Assembly: GCF_001667075.1 (NCBI RefSeq)
Contig: NZ_LZIL01000069.1
Location: 112,966 to 176,965, forward strand
Length of the DNA stretch: 64,000 nucleotides
Source of the DNA: Mycobacterium sp. 852014-52450_SCH5900713
GTDB lineage: Bacteria > Actinomycetota > Actinomycetes > Mycobacteriales > Mycobacteriaceae
Direction: 5' to 3'
In this document: positions 37,152-44,163 of the stretch, one piece after another
Numbering within the stretch: position 1 is the first letter of the stretch
Layout of the letters: every line of letters starts with the position of its first letter
Translations under genes and position numbers: made by a program
The notes under the pieces: model-generated
Told to the model about the DNA's origin: nothing
Database searches by the model: none
What the model saw: only the letters and a program-made list of their open reading frames with translations

Positions 37152-38030
37152 ATGGCACGGGTCTGTGTGGTCGGCAGCGTGAACATGGACCTGTCGCTGC
37201 GCGTCGATGCCCTCCCCTCTCCCGGCGAGACGGTGCTGGCGTCGTCGCTGACCTACGCGCCCGGCGGCAAGGGCGGTAACCAGGCGGTGGCGGCGGCGCG
37301 CGCCGGCGCACGGGTTCAATTCGTCGGCGCGATCGGCGATGACCCGGCCGCCCGCCAATTGCGCGCCCACCTGCTGGACAACGGCGTGCGCCTGGACGCC
37401 ACCGCCGAAACGCCCGGGCCGAGCGGCACGGCGATCGTCGTCGTCGACGCCCACGCCGAGAACACCATCGTGGTCGCGCCGGGCGCCAACGGCCGGCTGG
37501 CGCTGGATGCCGCGGCCGTGCGAAGCGTCATCGCCGGCTGCGATGTGTTATTGACGCAGTTGGAAATTCCGGTGCAGGCGGCGGTGGCCGCAGCGCAACA
37601 GGCCCGTTCGGCCGGGGCGGTCGTCATCGTCAATGCCTCGCCGGCCGGCCGGGACCAGTACTCGCTGGCCGACCTGGCGGCCGCAGCCGACGTGGTGATC
37701 GCCAACGAAGCCGAGGCCGACGAATGGCCCTGGCGCCCAACACACTTGGTGACGACGCTGGGCGCGCGCGGCGCCCGGTACGTCGGTGTCGACGGCGAAT
37801 TCCTGGTGCCCGCTCCCCCGGTGGCCGCGGTGGACACCACCGGGGCCGGTGACGTGTTCGCCGGAGTGCTGGCCGGCAGCTGGCCGCCGCATCCCGGTTC
37901 GTCCGCCCAGCGGCTGAGCGCATTGCGGCGCGCCTGCGCCGCCGGCGCACTGGCGACGCTGGTGCCGGGCGCCGGCAACTGCGCACCGGATGCCGAAGCG
38001 ATCGACGCGGCGCTGCACGACGCCCGTTAG
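37152..38030 (+). CDS. rbsK: Ribokinase (PfkB family)
   Basis: 292 aa from ATG 37152 (MARVCVVGSVNMDLSLRV); earlier in-frame starts overlap the cation-transporter gene. PfkB signatures are PGGKGGNQAVAAARAGA (substrate site) and the anion-hole/catalytic motif DTTGAGDVFAGVLAG near the C-terminus with the base Asp. It phosphorylates ribose or a related sugar at the 5-position. Position matches Rv2436. No ribose transporter is adjacent. Its 3' end overlaps the convergent gntR gene by 4 bp. Confidence 0.9.
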   Translation: MARVCVVGSVNMDLSLRVDALPSPGETVLASSLTYAPGGKGGNQAVAAARAGARVQFVGAIGDDPAARQLRAHLLDNGVRLDATAETPGPSGTAIVVVDAHAENTIVVAPGANGRLALDAAAVRSVIAGCDVLLTQLEIPVQAAVAAAQQARSAGAVVIVNASPAGRDQYSLADLAAAADVVIANEAEADEWPWRPTHLVTTLGARGARYVGVDGEFLVPAPPVAAVDTTGAGDVFAGVLAGSWPPHPGSSAQRLSALRRACAAGALATLVPGAGNCAPDAEAIDAALHDAR

Positions 38031-38851
38031 CCGGTGTCCCCGCCGACGTCGTGGGCGATTCTCAGGCCGTCGCCGGTCTCCATCTCCTCCGCCGTCTGGC
38101 TGAGCAGGACACGGCTGCGGCTCGGCGACAACACGGTCGACACGTAGTGATGCGGCGCCTCGGCCACGAACGACAGGCGGTTGACGCGCAGCAGCGCGGC
38201 GCCGATGGCGGTGCCGAGCAGGTGCGCGTGGCGGGGTCCGGCGATCTCCGCCGTGATCTCGTGCAGCACGCGGTCCACGACGACGCCCCCGTCCGATAAC
38301 AGCTCGTAAAGCGGTCTGCGCCGCAGTTCCCGCTCGGTCAGCACGTCGGACCATTCCGGCGGCAGCCAGGCTTCGGTCACCATCAACGGCTCATCGGTTC
38401 GGCGTTGGCGCCGCACCCGCACGATCTGCAGCAACTCGCCGGGAGCTTCCAGCGCCTCACCGATGGCCCTCGGGGGACGGCGCTTCCCCAGCTCGACGAC
38501 ATCGACCTTGGTTTCGAATTGCGTCTGTCGCAGCCCCTGCATAAAGGAACGCCCCGCCGCCAAAACGCCCGAGACATCCGCTGGGCCGTGCGGCCGCACG
38601 AACGACCCGACACCGTGCCTGCGCTCGATGTATCCCTGCTCGGCCAGGTCCCCCAGCGCCCGGCGCACGGTGATGCGCGATACGCCGAACTGGTCGCACA
38701 GGGTCTGCTCGGTTGGCAACGCGTCGCCAGGGGCGATGACGCCACGGTCGATCTCGTCGTGCAGCACCAAGAACAGCTGCCGGTGCAGCGGTACCCCGGC
38801 CGCCGCCGATACCGGCCCACCTTTGCCCTGCACGGTCGTCAATGCTTCCAC
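38027..38851 (-). CDS. GntR-family (HutC/UTRA) transcriptional regulator
   Basis: 274 aa from GTG 38851 (AAGGGAGG upstream). N-terminal winged helix: LHRQLFLVLHDEIDRGVI, LPTEQTLCDQFGVSRITVRRAL and QGYIERRHGVGSFVR are the canonical GntR DNA-binding domain (residues 22-88). The remainder is a UTRA effector domain (PLMVTEAWLPPEWSD, RPLYELL, LLRVNRLSFVAE). It is divergent from the five-gene MmgE/lyase/hydratase operon, and a perfect palindrome lies between them, so it most likely represses that operon and itself, with relief by a pathway acid. The effector is unknown. It converges on rbsK with a 4-bp overlap. Confidence 0.9.
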   Translation of the reverse strand: MEALTTVQGKGGPVSAAAGVPLHRQLFLVLHDEIDRGVIAPGDALPTEQTLCDQFGVSRITVRRALGDLAEQGYIERRHGVGSFVRPHGPADVSGVLAAGRSFMQGLRQTQFETKVDVVELGKRRPPRAIGEALEAPGELLQIVRVRRQRRTDEPLMVTEAWLPPEWSDVLTERELRRRPLYELLSDGGVVVDRVLHEITAEIAGPRHAHLLGTAIGAALLRVNRLSFVAEAPHHYVSTVLSPSRSRVLLSQTAEEMETGDGLRIAHDVGGDTG

Positions 38852-38876
38852 ACGGCCTCCCTTGCGCAGTCCGATC

Positions 38877-38900
38877 AGTTGTTATATGTATATAACAACT
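38877..38900. promoter_or_regulatory. Palindromic operator in the gntR/mmgE divergent promoter
   Basis: Perfect 10-bp arms AGTTGTTATA and TATAACAACT separated by TGTA. It lies 26 bp upstream of the gntR start codon and 23 bp upstream of the mmgE start codon, the best position for control of both genes. The AT-rich TATATGTATATA core resembles HutC-subfamily GntR operators and stands out from the GC-rich surroundings; it may also contain the -10 elements. Confidence 0.75.
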
Positions 38901-38923
38901 AACCCAGAGCGCAGGGAGGCCCG

Positions 38924-40303
38924 ATGAACGCCCCGGCCGCCACCGACCCGGAAGGGCCGACCGGGCGACTTGCCACCTGGGTCGCCGGTCTCACGCTCGA
39001 CACCGTCCCGCGTCCCGTCCTCGACCGTGCGAAACACCTGCTCCTGGACGGGATCGGCTGCGCGCTCGTCGGGGCGCAACTGCCGTGGTCACGCATCGCG
39101 ACCGACGCCGTCGTCGCGCTCGAAAGTCCCGGCGACACCGTGGTCATCGGCACCGGACGCACCTCCGGAGCGCCTGCGGCGGCGATCCTCAACGGCACCT
39201 TCATCCAGGGCTTCGAGCTCGACGACTTTCACCCCCTTGCCCCGCTGCACAGCTGCTCGCTGCTGATTCCCGCGCTGCTCTCGACGGCGTCCACGCGGCC
39301 GCACCGTTCGACCGGTGCCGACCTCCTGCTGGCCGCGATCGCCGGCTTCGAGGTGGGTCCGCGCGTCGGCTACACGCTGCACGGCACTCAGATGCTCGAC
39401 CGCGGCTGGCACTCGGGCTCGGTTTTCGGCACCCACGCCGCGGCAATGGCGTCGGGAAAGTTACGCGGGCTGCCGCCGGCGCAATTGGAGGACGCCCTCG
39501 GGCTGGCCGGCACGCAGTCGGCGGGTCTGATGGCCGCGCAGTACGAGGCCATGAGCAAGCGCATGCACCACGGCTTCGCGGCGCGCAACGGCTTCTACGC
39601 GGCGGGACTGGCGGCGGCCGGTTACACCGGCATCAAGCGGGTGTTCGAGCGCGAATACGGCGGGTTTCTCAGCGTTTTCGGCGAGGGGCACGATCCCGAC
39701 GCCGCGCCGCTGACCGGCGAACTCGGCCAACGCTGGGAGACCACCATCATCATGGTCAAGTCCTACGCCGCGATGGGTGGGGTGCACGCAGCGATCGACG
39801 CCGCCAGGCTGGTGCGCGAATCCGTTGCGCCCGAGGATATTTCGAAAATCGACATCACCGTGGGCGAGACCATCTACAAGCACGGCTGGTGGCAGCCGGA
39901 CAAACCGCTGACCCCGATCGGCGCCCAGATGAACATCGGCTATGTGACCGCCGCGGCGCTGCTCGACGGCAACGTGCTGCCCGAGCAGTTCACCCCCGCC
40001 CGCCTCGATTCGGACGACATCTGGTCGCTCATCGCGGCGACGACGGTGCACCTGGACGAATCGCTCACGCACGCCGATTTCACCGAGAAATTCCGCACCG
40101 ATGTCGCGGTCACCACCCGTGACGGTGCGGTCCACCGCGCCCGTGTGGCCTTGCCGCATGGCGCGCCCACCGACCCCGTCGCCAACGACGAACTCGTCGA
40201 CAAGTTCCACTCGCTCGCCGACCGGTCACCAGCCGGTCGCGCGCCGAAGCGATCGAGCGGGCGGTGGTCAATCTCGACGACCTCGACGACATCGACCAAC
40301 TGA
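38924..40303 (+). CDS. MmgE/PrpD-family dehydratase/decarboxylase-like protein, C-terminus frameshifted
   Basis: ATG 38924 with AGGGAGG upstream. The frame as read gives 459 aa. LATWVAGLTLDTVPRPVLDRAKHLLLDGIGCALVG, TGRTSGAPAAAILNGTFIQGFELDDFHP and HGFAARNGFYAAGLAA are clear MmgE/PrpD signatures (2-methylcitrate dehydratase and cis-aconitate decarboxylase superfamily). After LVDKFHSLAD the frame turns into Ser/Thr-rich nonsense (SSGRWSISTTSTTSTN). The neighbouring frame continues sensibly from 40225 (TSRSRAEAIERAVVNLDD) to a TGA at 40342-40344, just before the ribosome binding site of the next gene. One added base near 40223 restores a 473-aa protein. First gene of the GntR-controlled operon, likely catalysing dehydration of a hydroxy-acid. 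Confidence 0.85.
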   Translation: MNAPAATDPEGPTGRLATWVAGLTLDTVPRPVLDRAKHLLLDGIGCALVGAQLPWSRIATDAVVALESPGDTVVIGTGRTSGAPAAAILNGTFIQGFELDDFHPLAPLHSCSLLIPALLSTASTRPHRSTGADLLLAAIAGFEVGPRVGYTLHGTQMLDRGWHSGSVFGTHAAAMASGKLRGLPPAQLEDALGLAGTQSAGLMAAQYEAMSKRMHHGFAARNGFYAAGLAAAGYTGIKRVFEREYGGFLSVFGEGHDPDAAPLTGELGQRWETTIIMVKSYAAMGGVHAAIDAARLVRESVAPEDISKIDITVGETIYKHGWWQPDKPLTPIGAQMNIGYVTAAALLDGNVLPEQFTPARLDSDDIWSLIAATTVHLDESLTHADFTEKFRTDVAVTTRDGAVHRARVALPHGAPTDPVANDELVDKFHSLADRSPAGRAPKRSSGRWSISTTSTTSTN

Positions 40304-40344
40304 CGGATCTGCTCGCGGCCCCGGTCGCGGGCGCGCTGGACTGA
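40223..40344 (+). other. Frameshifted 3' end of the MmgE/PrpD gene
   Basis: Adding one G to the GG at 40224-40225 joins the main frame to a family-like C-terminus that ends at the TGA 40342-40344. The corrected gene ends 10 bp before the lyase start and directly before AAAGGAA, the normal operon spacing. It may be a real lesion or a base-call error in a G run. Confidence 0.75.
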
Positions 40345-40354
40345 AAGGAAACTC

Positions 40355-41239
40355 ATGGCCACTACCCCGGCCCGACAACGGCTGAAGGACATGCTCAGCA
40401 CCCGGGAACTCATCGTCGCGCCAGGCGTTTTCGACGGCATCTCCGCACACCTGACGAAACGCACCGGCCACACCGCGGCGTACATGACCGGCGCCGGCGT
40501 GGCAGCCTCCGGCTTCGGCCTACCCGACATCGGGCTGGTCACCGCAACCGAGATGGCCGGCCGGGTCGCGATGATCACCGACGCGCTGGGTGACGTCCCC
40601 CTGATCGCCGACGCCGACACCGGCTACGGCGCGCCCATGAACGTGGTGCGCACCGTTCGCTCCTACGACGCGGCGGGGGTGGCCGCGATTCAGTTGGAGG
40701 ACCAGGTCTTTCCGAAGCGTTGCGGCCACCTGCCCGACAAACAGGTGGTCGACACTGCGGTGTTCGAGCAGACTCTGGCCGCGGCGCTGGACACCCGCTC
40801 CGATGACAACCTGTTGGTGGTGGCCCGCACCGACGCGCGGGCGCCCCTCGGCCTGGACGCCGCCATCGAGCGCGCCAACCGGTACGCGCAGGCGGGTGCC
40901 GACATCATCTTCGTCGAGGCGCCGCAGGACGCCGGCGAGGTGGAGCGCATCGCGCGCGAAGTGGACGCACCCCTGCTGATCAACCTGGTGCTCGGTGGCC
41001 TGACACCGCTGCAGTCGGCCTCGCGGCTGCAGGAGTTGGGCTACGCCATCGCGATCCATCCGAGCAACCTCTTGATGCAGGCGACTTTCGGTATGTTGCA
41101 GAGCCTTTGCGAATTGAACGGCACCGACATCGCCGGCCACCTGCCCAGCACACCCGCCGATTTCTTCAACATGGTCGGAATGGCCGACTGGCTGGAACGC
41201 GATGCCCGCTACGCGCGAAAGGACCCCTCATGGGCATGA
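40355..41239 (+). CDS. Isocitrate lyase/PEP mutase-family C-C lyase (methylisocitrate/dimethylmalate lyase-like)
   Basis: 294 aa, ATG 40355 with AAAGGAA upstream. A TIM-barrel of the ICL/PEPM superfamily: APGVFDGISAHLTKRTG, the Mg-binding DADTGYGAP, and the catalytic KRCGH loop (QVFPKRCGHLPDK). The Cys-containing KRCGH marks lyases such as 2-methylisocitrate lyase (PrpB) and 2,3-dimethylmalate lyase rather than PEP mutase. Expected reaction: cleavage of a substituted malate or tricarboxylate to a keto acid (pyruvate or glyoxylate) plus a carboxylic acid. With the flanking dehydratase and hydratase genes it forms a dehydrate-rehydrate-cleave set. The stop overlaps the next start by 10 bp. Confidence 0.87.
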   Translation: MATTPARQRLKDMLSTRELIVAPGVFDGISAHLTKRTGHTAAYMTGAGVAASGFGLPDIGLVTATEMAGRVAMITDALGDVPLIADADTGYGAPMNVVRTVRSYDAAGVAAIQLEDQVFPKRCGHLPDKQVVDTAVFEQTLAAALDTRSDDNLLVVARTDARAPLGLDAAIERANRYAQAGADIIFVEAPQDAGEVERIAREVDAPLLINLVLGGLTPLQSASRLQELGYAIAIHPSNLLMQATFGMLQSLCELNGTDIAGHLPSTPADFFNMVGMADWLERDARYARKDPSWA

Positions 41240-42476
41240 CGATCATCGAGAAGATCTTCGCCCGCAAAGCCGGTCTGGATGCGGTGTCCGCGGGTGACAC
41301 CGTCGTGGTCGACGTCGATATGACCGTGCTCATCGATTTGCAGTTCGCCACGATGTGGATTACGCCCAACCGGATTCACGACCCCGACAAGCTGGCGGTC
41401 GTCATGGACCACGCCGTGCCCGCACCGACAATCAAAGACGCCGCGGGCGGTCCGCGGGCCCGCGAATTCGTCGCCGATTTCGGCGTCGAACGGTTCTATG
41501 ACGTCGGCCGGCACGGCATCTGCCACCAGGTGATCGCCGAGAACGGACTGGCGCGGCCCGGAGAAATCTTGGCCTGCACCGACTCTCACACCTGCGCGGC
41601 GGGCGCCTACAACACCGCCGCGCGGGGCCTCGGGCCCGCGGAGATCTATTCGATCATGTGCACCGGCACGACATGGTTTCAGGTCGCGCCCACAATCCGC
41701 TACGAGCTCGAGGGCGCCAAGCCCGAGACGTCAGCGGAAAAGACATCTTCTTGCATATCGCCAACGAGTACGGCGATGCCCCGAACCGCAACCTGGAATT
41801 CGGCGGCACCGGCCTGGCCGGCATCCCGATGCATGACCGGCGGACCGTCGCGACCCAGTGCGCCGAGGTTTCCGCCGACTTCGCGACGTTCGAGCCCGAC
41901 GACGTATTGACGTCGTTTCTCGACGACCGTGGTGTCACCGAATACGGTGCCGTCACACCGGATTCCGATGCCGCATACCAAGAGATCCGCCGTGTCGATC
42001 TGACGACACTGGAGCCCTACGTGGCGCGACCGGGAACGGTCAGCCGCAACGGGCTGCCCGTCTCCCAGCTGGACCGCCGCAAGGTCGACCAGGCCTTCAT
42101 CGGCTCGTGCGCGAACGGACAGCTCGAAGACCTCGCTATCGCCGCACGGGTGATGCGCGGCAAGTCCGTCGCACCCGGTGTGCGCCTGTTGGTCACGCCC
42201 GCCTCCCAGGCGGTGTACCGGGAGGCCATGCGGCTGGGGTACTTGCAGGACCTGGCGGACGCGGGTGCGGTCATCACGAACTCCACCTGCGGCGCCTGTT
42301 TCGGCTACCACATGGGTGTGGTCGGTCCCGGAGAGGTATGCATCACCTCGAGCACCCGCAACTTCACCGGGCGCATGGGCAGCACCGAGGCCGAGATCTT
42401 CATGGCATCACCGGCCACCGTCGCCGCGTCGGCGATCACCGGCTACATCACCGACCCGAGGAGTGTGACGGCATGA
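41230..42476 (+). pseudogene. Aconitase/LeuC-type hydratase large subunit, interrupted by a one-base frameshift
   Basis: ATG 41230 overlaps the lyase stop. The frame runs as a LeuC-like protein (MTIIEKIFARKAGLDAVSAG, CTDSHTCAAGAYNTAA) to about 41727, then into nonsense ending at 41910. The family sequence resumes in the next frame at 41727 (DVSGKDIFLHIANEYGDAP) to TGA 42476. One G added to GAGACG near 41727 restores PEDVSGKDIF and a 415-aa protein. The three [4Fe-4S] ligands are present: Cys in IGSCANGQ and CxxC in STCGACFG. The family includes isopropylmalate isomerase, homoaconitase and dimethylmaleate hydratase; context argues against leucine synthesis. As read the gene is broken; a base-call error in a G run is the alternative. 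Confidence 0.82.
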
Positions 42477-43033
42477 CCGTGGAGTTTCGGGGCAAGCTCT
42501 GGCTGTTCGGAGACAACCTCAACACCGACGCCATGTATCCGGCCTTCGCGATGAAGATGGATCCGTCCGAAGCCGCCAGGCACATTTTCTACGAGGTTCG
42601 TCCGGGTTGGACCGACCAGGTGTCCCCGGGTGACATCGTGGTGGCGGGCAGGAACTTCGGGCTCGGATCCTCACGGCCGGTGGCGGCCCTCTTCGTCGAA
42701 CTCGGCGTCGCGGGACTGGTCGCCGAGGAATTCAACTCCTTGTTCTTTCGCAATGCCGTCAACGCCGGCCTCCCGGCCATGACCGTGCCCGACGCCACCA
42801 GCGTTTTCCACGAAGGCGACACGGCCACCTTCGACCTGACCGGCGGCACCTGGCGCAACGACACCACGGGTGCATCCGGACGCGTCCCCAGACTCCCCGG
42901 GCTCATCCTCGACATCATCGAAAGCGGCGGCGTACTGCCCCGGTTGGTGGAGCAGGGTTATCTTCCCAGCGAACTGGGTGATCTCCTGCGGTCGCCCACT
43001 GTTGCGATCCGCAGCGCGGGCAGCGGCGCATGA
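42473..43033 (+). CDS. Aconitase/LeuD-type hydratase small subunit
   Basis: 186 aa from ATG 42473, overlapping the large-subunit stop by 4 bp, with GAGGAGTG upstream. The swivel-domain signature is visible: FGDNLNTDAMYPAF, then GDIVVAGRNFGLGSSRPVAALFVELGVAGLVAEEFNSLFFRNAVNAGLPA. GLGSSRP contains the loop that distinguishes isopropylmalate isomerase-type small subunits. It pairs with the preceding large subunit to hydrate an unsaturated di- or tricarboxylate, probably the product of the MmgE/PrpD protein, before cleavage by the ICL-family lyase. This subunit is intact although its partner is frameshifted. Confidence 0.87.
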   Translation: MTVEFRGKLWLFGDNLNTDAMYPAFAMKMDPSEAARHIFYEVRPGWTDQVSPGDIVVAGRNFGLGSSRPVAALFVELGVAGLVAEEFNSLFFRNAVNAGLPAMTVPDATSVFHEGDTATFDLTGGTWRNDTTGASGRVPRLPGLILDIIESGGVLPRLVEQGYLPSELGDLLRSPTVAIRSAGSGA

Positions 43034-43578
43034 CGGCGCTGCCGGGCCGGCTGCTGCGCGGCGTCCGCGCCGGCGCGCACCGAAGTCCCCTTGCCGGGCC
43101 GGCGTTCGATGCGCCCGCCTCCATCAGCCTCAGCAGCGCCGCGTTCACCGATGGCGGCGGCATGCCGGCCTCCAGCGCCGGCAAGGGCGTCGGGGACAAT
43201 GTGTCGCCGCCGTTGCGGTGGAGCGCGCCGCCGCCGGGGACCCGGCAGCTGGTGCTCATCATCGACGACGTCGACGTGCCGCTGCCCCGCCCGCTGCTGC
43301 ACACCGCCGCGGTGATCGAGCCGACGCTGGAGGGCCTCGATGCCGGCGGGTTGCAGCCCGACGCGGCAGGCCTGCGGTGCCTGCGAGCCGATCTGGGCCA
43401 TCGCGGGTACGCCGGGCCGCGCCCGATCCCCGGCCACGGGCCGCACCACTACCGATTCCATGTGTTCGCGATCGACCAGCGGGTGCCGGACGGCATCGCC
43501 ACGGCCAAGGCGCTGCTGGCCGCGATCCGTGGGCACGTGCTGGCCCGCGGCGTGCTGACCGCAACCTACGAACGCTGA
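43030..43578 (+). CDS. PEBP (YbhB/YbcL)-family protein
   Basis: 182 aa from ATG 43030, overlapping the hydratase small subunit by 4 bp, so part of the same operon. The phosphatidylethanolamine-binding-protein fold is seen in VSPPLRWSAPPPGTRQLVLIIDDVDVPLP and HYRFHVFAID. No signal peptide is evident, unlike several mycobacterial lipoprotein PEBPs. Family members bind anionic ligands in a small pocket; function in bacteria is mostly unknown. As the last gene of a carboxylic-acid operon it may bind or sequester a pathway ligand (inference). A hairpin follows 5 bp after the stop. Confidence 0.8.
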   Translation: MTALPGRLLRGVRAGAHRSPLAGPAFDAPASISLSSAAFTDGGGMPASSAGKGVGDNVSPPLRWSAPPPGTRQLVLIIDDVDVPLPRPLLHTAAVIEPTLEGLDAGGLQPDAAGLRCLRADLGHRGYAGPRPIPGHGPHHYRFHVFAIDQRVPDGIATAKALLAAIRGHVLARGVLTATYER

Positions 43579-43582
43579 GCGC

Positions 43583-43601
43583 GCGGGTCGACGCGACCCG
43601 C
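43583..43601 (+). terminator. Hairpin at end of the GntR-controlled operon
   Basis: Perfect 8-bp arms GCGGGTCG (43583-43590) and CGACCCGC (43594-43601) with a 3-nt loop, 4 bp after the PEBP stop codon. There is no T-tract, as common for mycobacterial terminators. It marks the operon end. Confidence 0.6.
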
Positions 43602-43707
43602 CTGACCTGCGGTTGGCAGTGGTTGGCAGCGTCTGGTGTCGATCTGGCAGTGGTTTGCGGGCAGCGTCAGTGGCGATCGTTGTCAGCCATCGACGAAAGG
43701 AACATCA

Positions 43708-44115
43708 ATGTCCGCCACCACCATTGACCGCACGGGCACCCGGGACGGCCTGCTTCGCCTCGCCATGCGCGCCGACGCCGCCATCAGCGGCCTGGTCGGC
43801 CTGGCCGGTATCCCGCTGGTCGGCCGGCTCGCCGAGCTTTCGGGCACCACGAAGGCGTTCGAATACACCATGGCCGCGTTCTTGATCGGCTACGGCGTGC
43901 TCGTGTTCGGGCTCGCCAGCATGCGATCGGTGCTGCGCGCCGGTATGGGCGTCATCATCGCCAATGTGGCCTACACGGTGGCCGCCGTAGTTCTGGTGCT
44001 CGCGGATGTCTTCCCGCTGACCTCGGCCGGCATCGCGTTGAATCTGGCGGCGGGCGCCTACACGCTGGTGTTCGCGGAGTTGCAGTACCAGGGCTGGCGC
44101 CGCGCGCGGGCGTGA
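43708..44115 (+). CDS. Small four-helix membrane protein of unknown function
   Basis: 135 aa from ATG 43708 with GAAAGGAAC upstream. After a polar N-terminus (MSATTIDRTGTRDGLLRLAMRAD) it has four predicted membrane helices: AAISGLVGLAGIPLVG, TMAAFLIGYGVLVFGLA, AGMGVIIANVAYTVAAVVLVLA and TSAGIALNLAAGAYTLVFAEL. No catalytic motif is visible. By size and place between rbsK and nadE it may correspond to Rv2437, an uncharacterised membrane protein. The 129 bp upstream contain a short tandem GGTTGGCAG repeat (43611-43629). Confidence 0.7.
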   Translation: MSATTIDRTGTRDGLLRLAMRADAAISGLVGLAGIPLVGRLAELSGTTKAFEYTMAAFLIGYGVLVFGLASMRSVLRAGMGVIIANVAYTVAAVVLVLADVFPLTSAGIALNLAAGAYTLVFAELQYQGWRRARA

Positions 44116-44118
44116 GCG

Positions 44119-44159
44119 GACGCTCGGGGCCGGTCCAATGATCCCGGGCGGGCCCCGAG
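44119..44159. terminator. Bidirectional terminator between membrane-protein gene and nadE
   Basis: Arms CGCTCGGGGCC (44119-44129) and GGCCCCGAGCG (44149-44159) pair perfectly over 11 bp around a 19-nt loop. It lies between the two convergent stop codons. Confidence 0.65.
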
Positions 44160-44163
44160 CGGT

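Noticed and set aside
41230..43033. leuCD of leucine biosynthesis
   Set aside because: Both the operon partners and the GntR control argue for a catabolic hydratase, and leuCD normally sit with other genes elsewhere.
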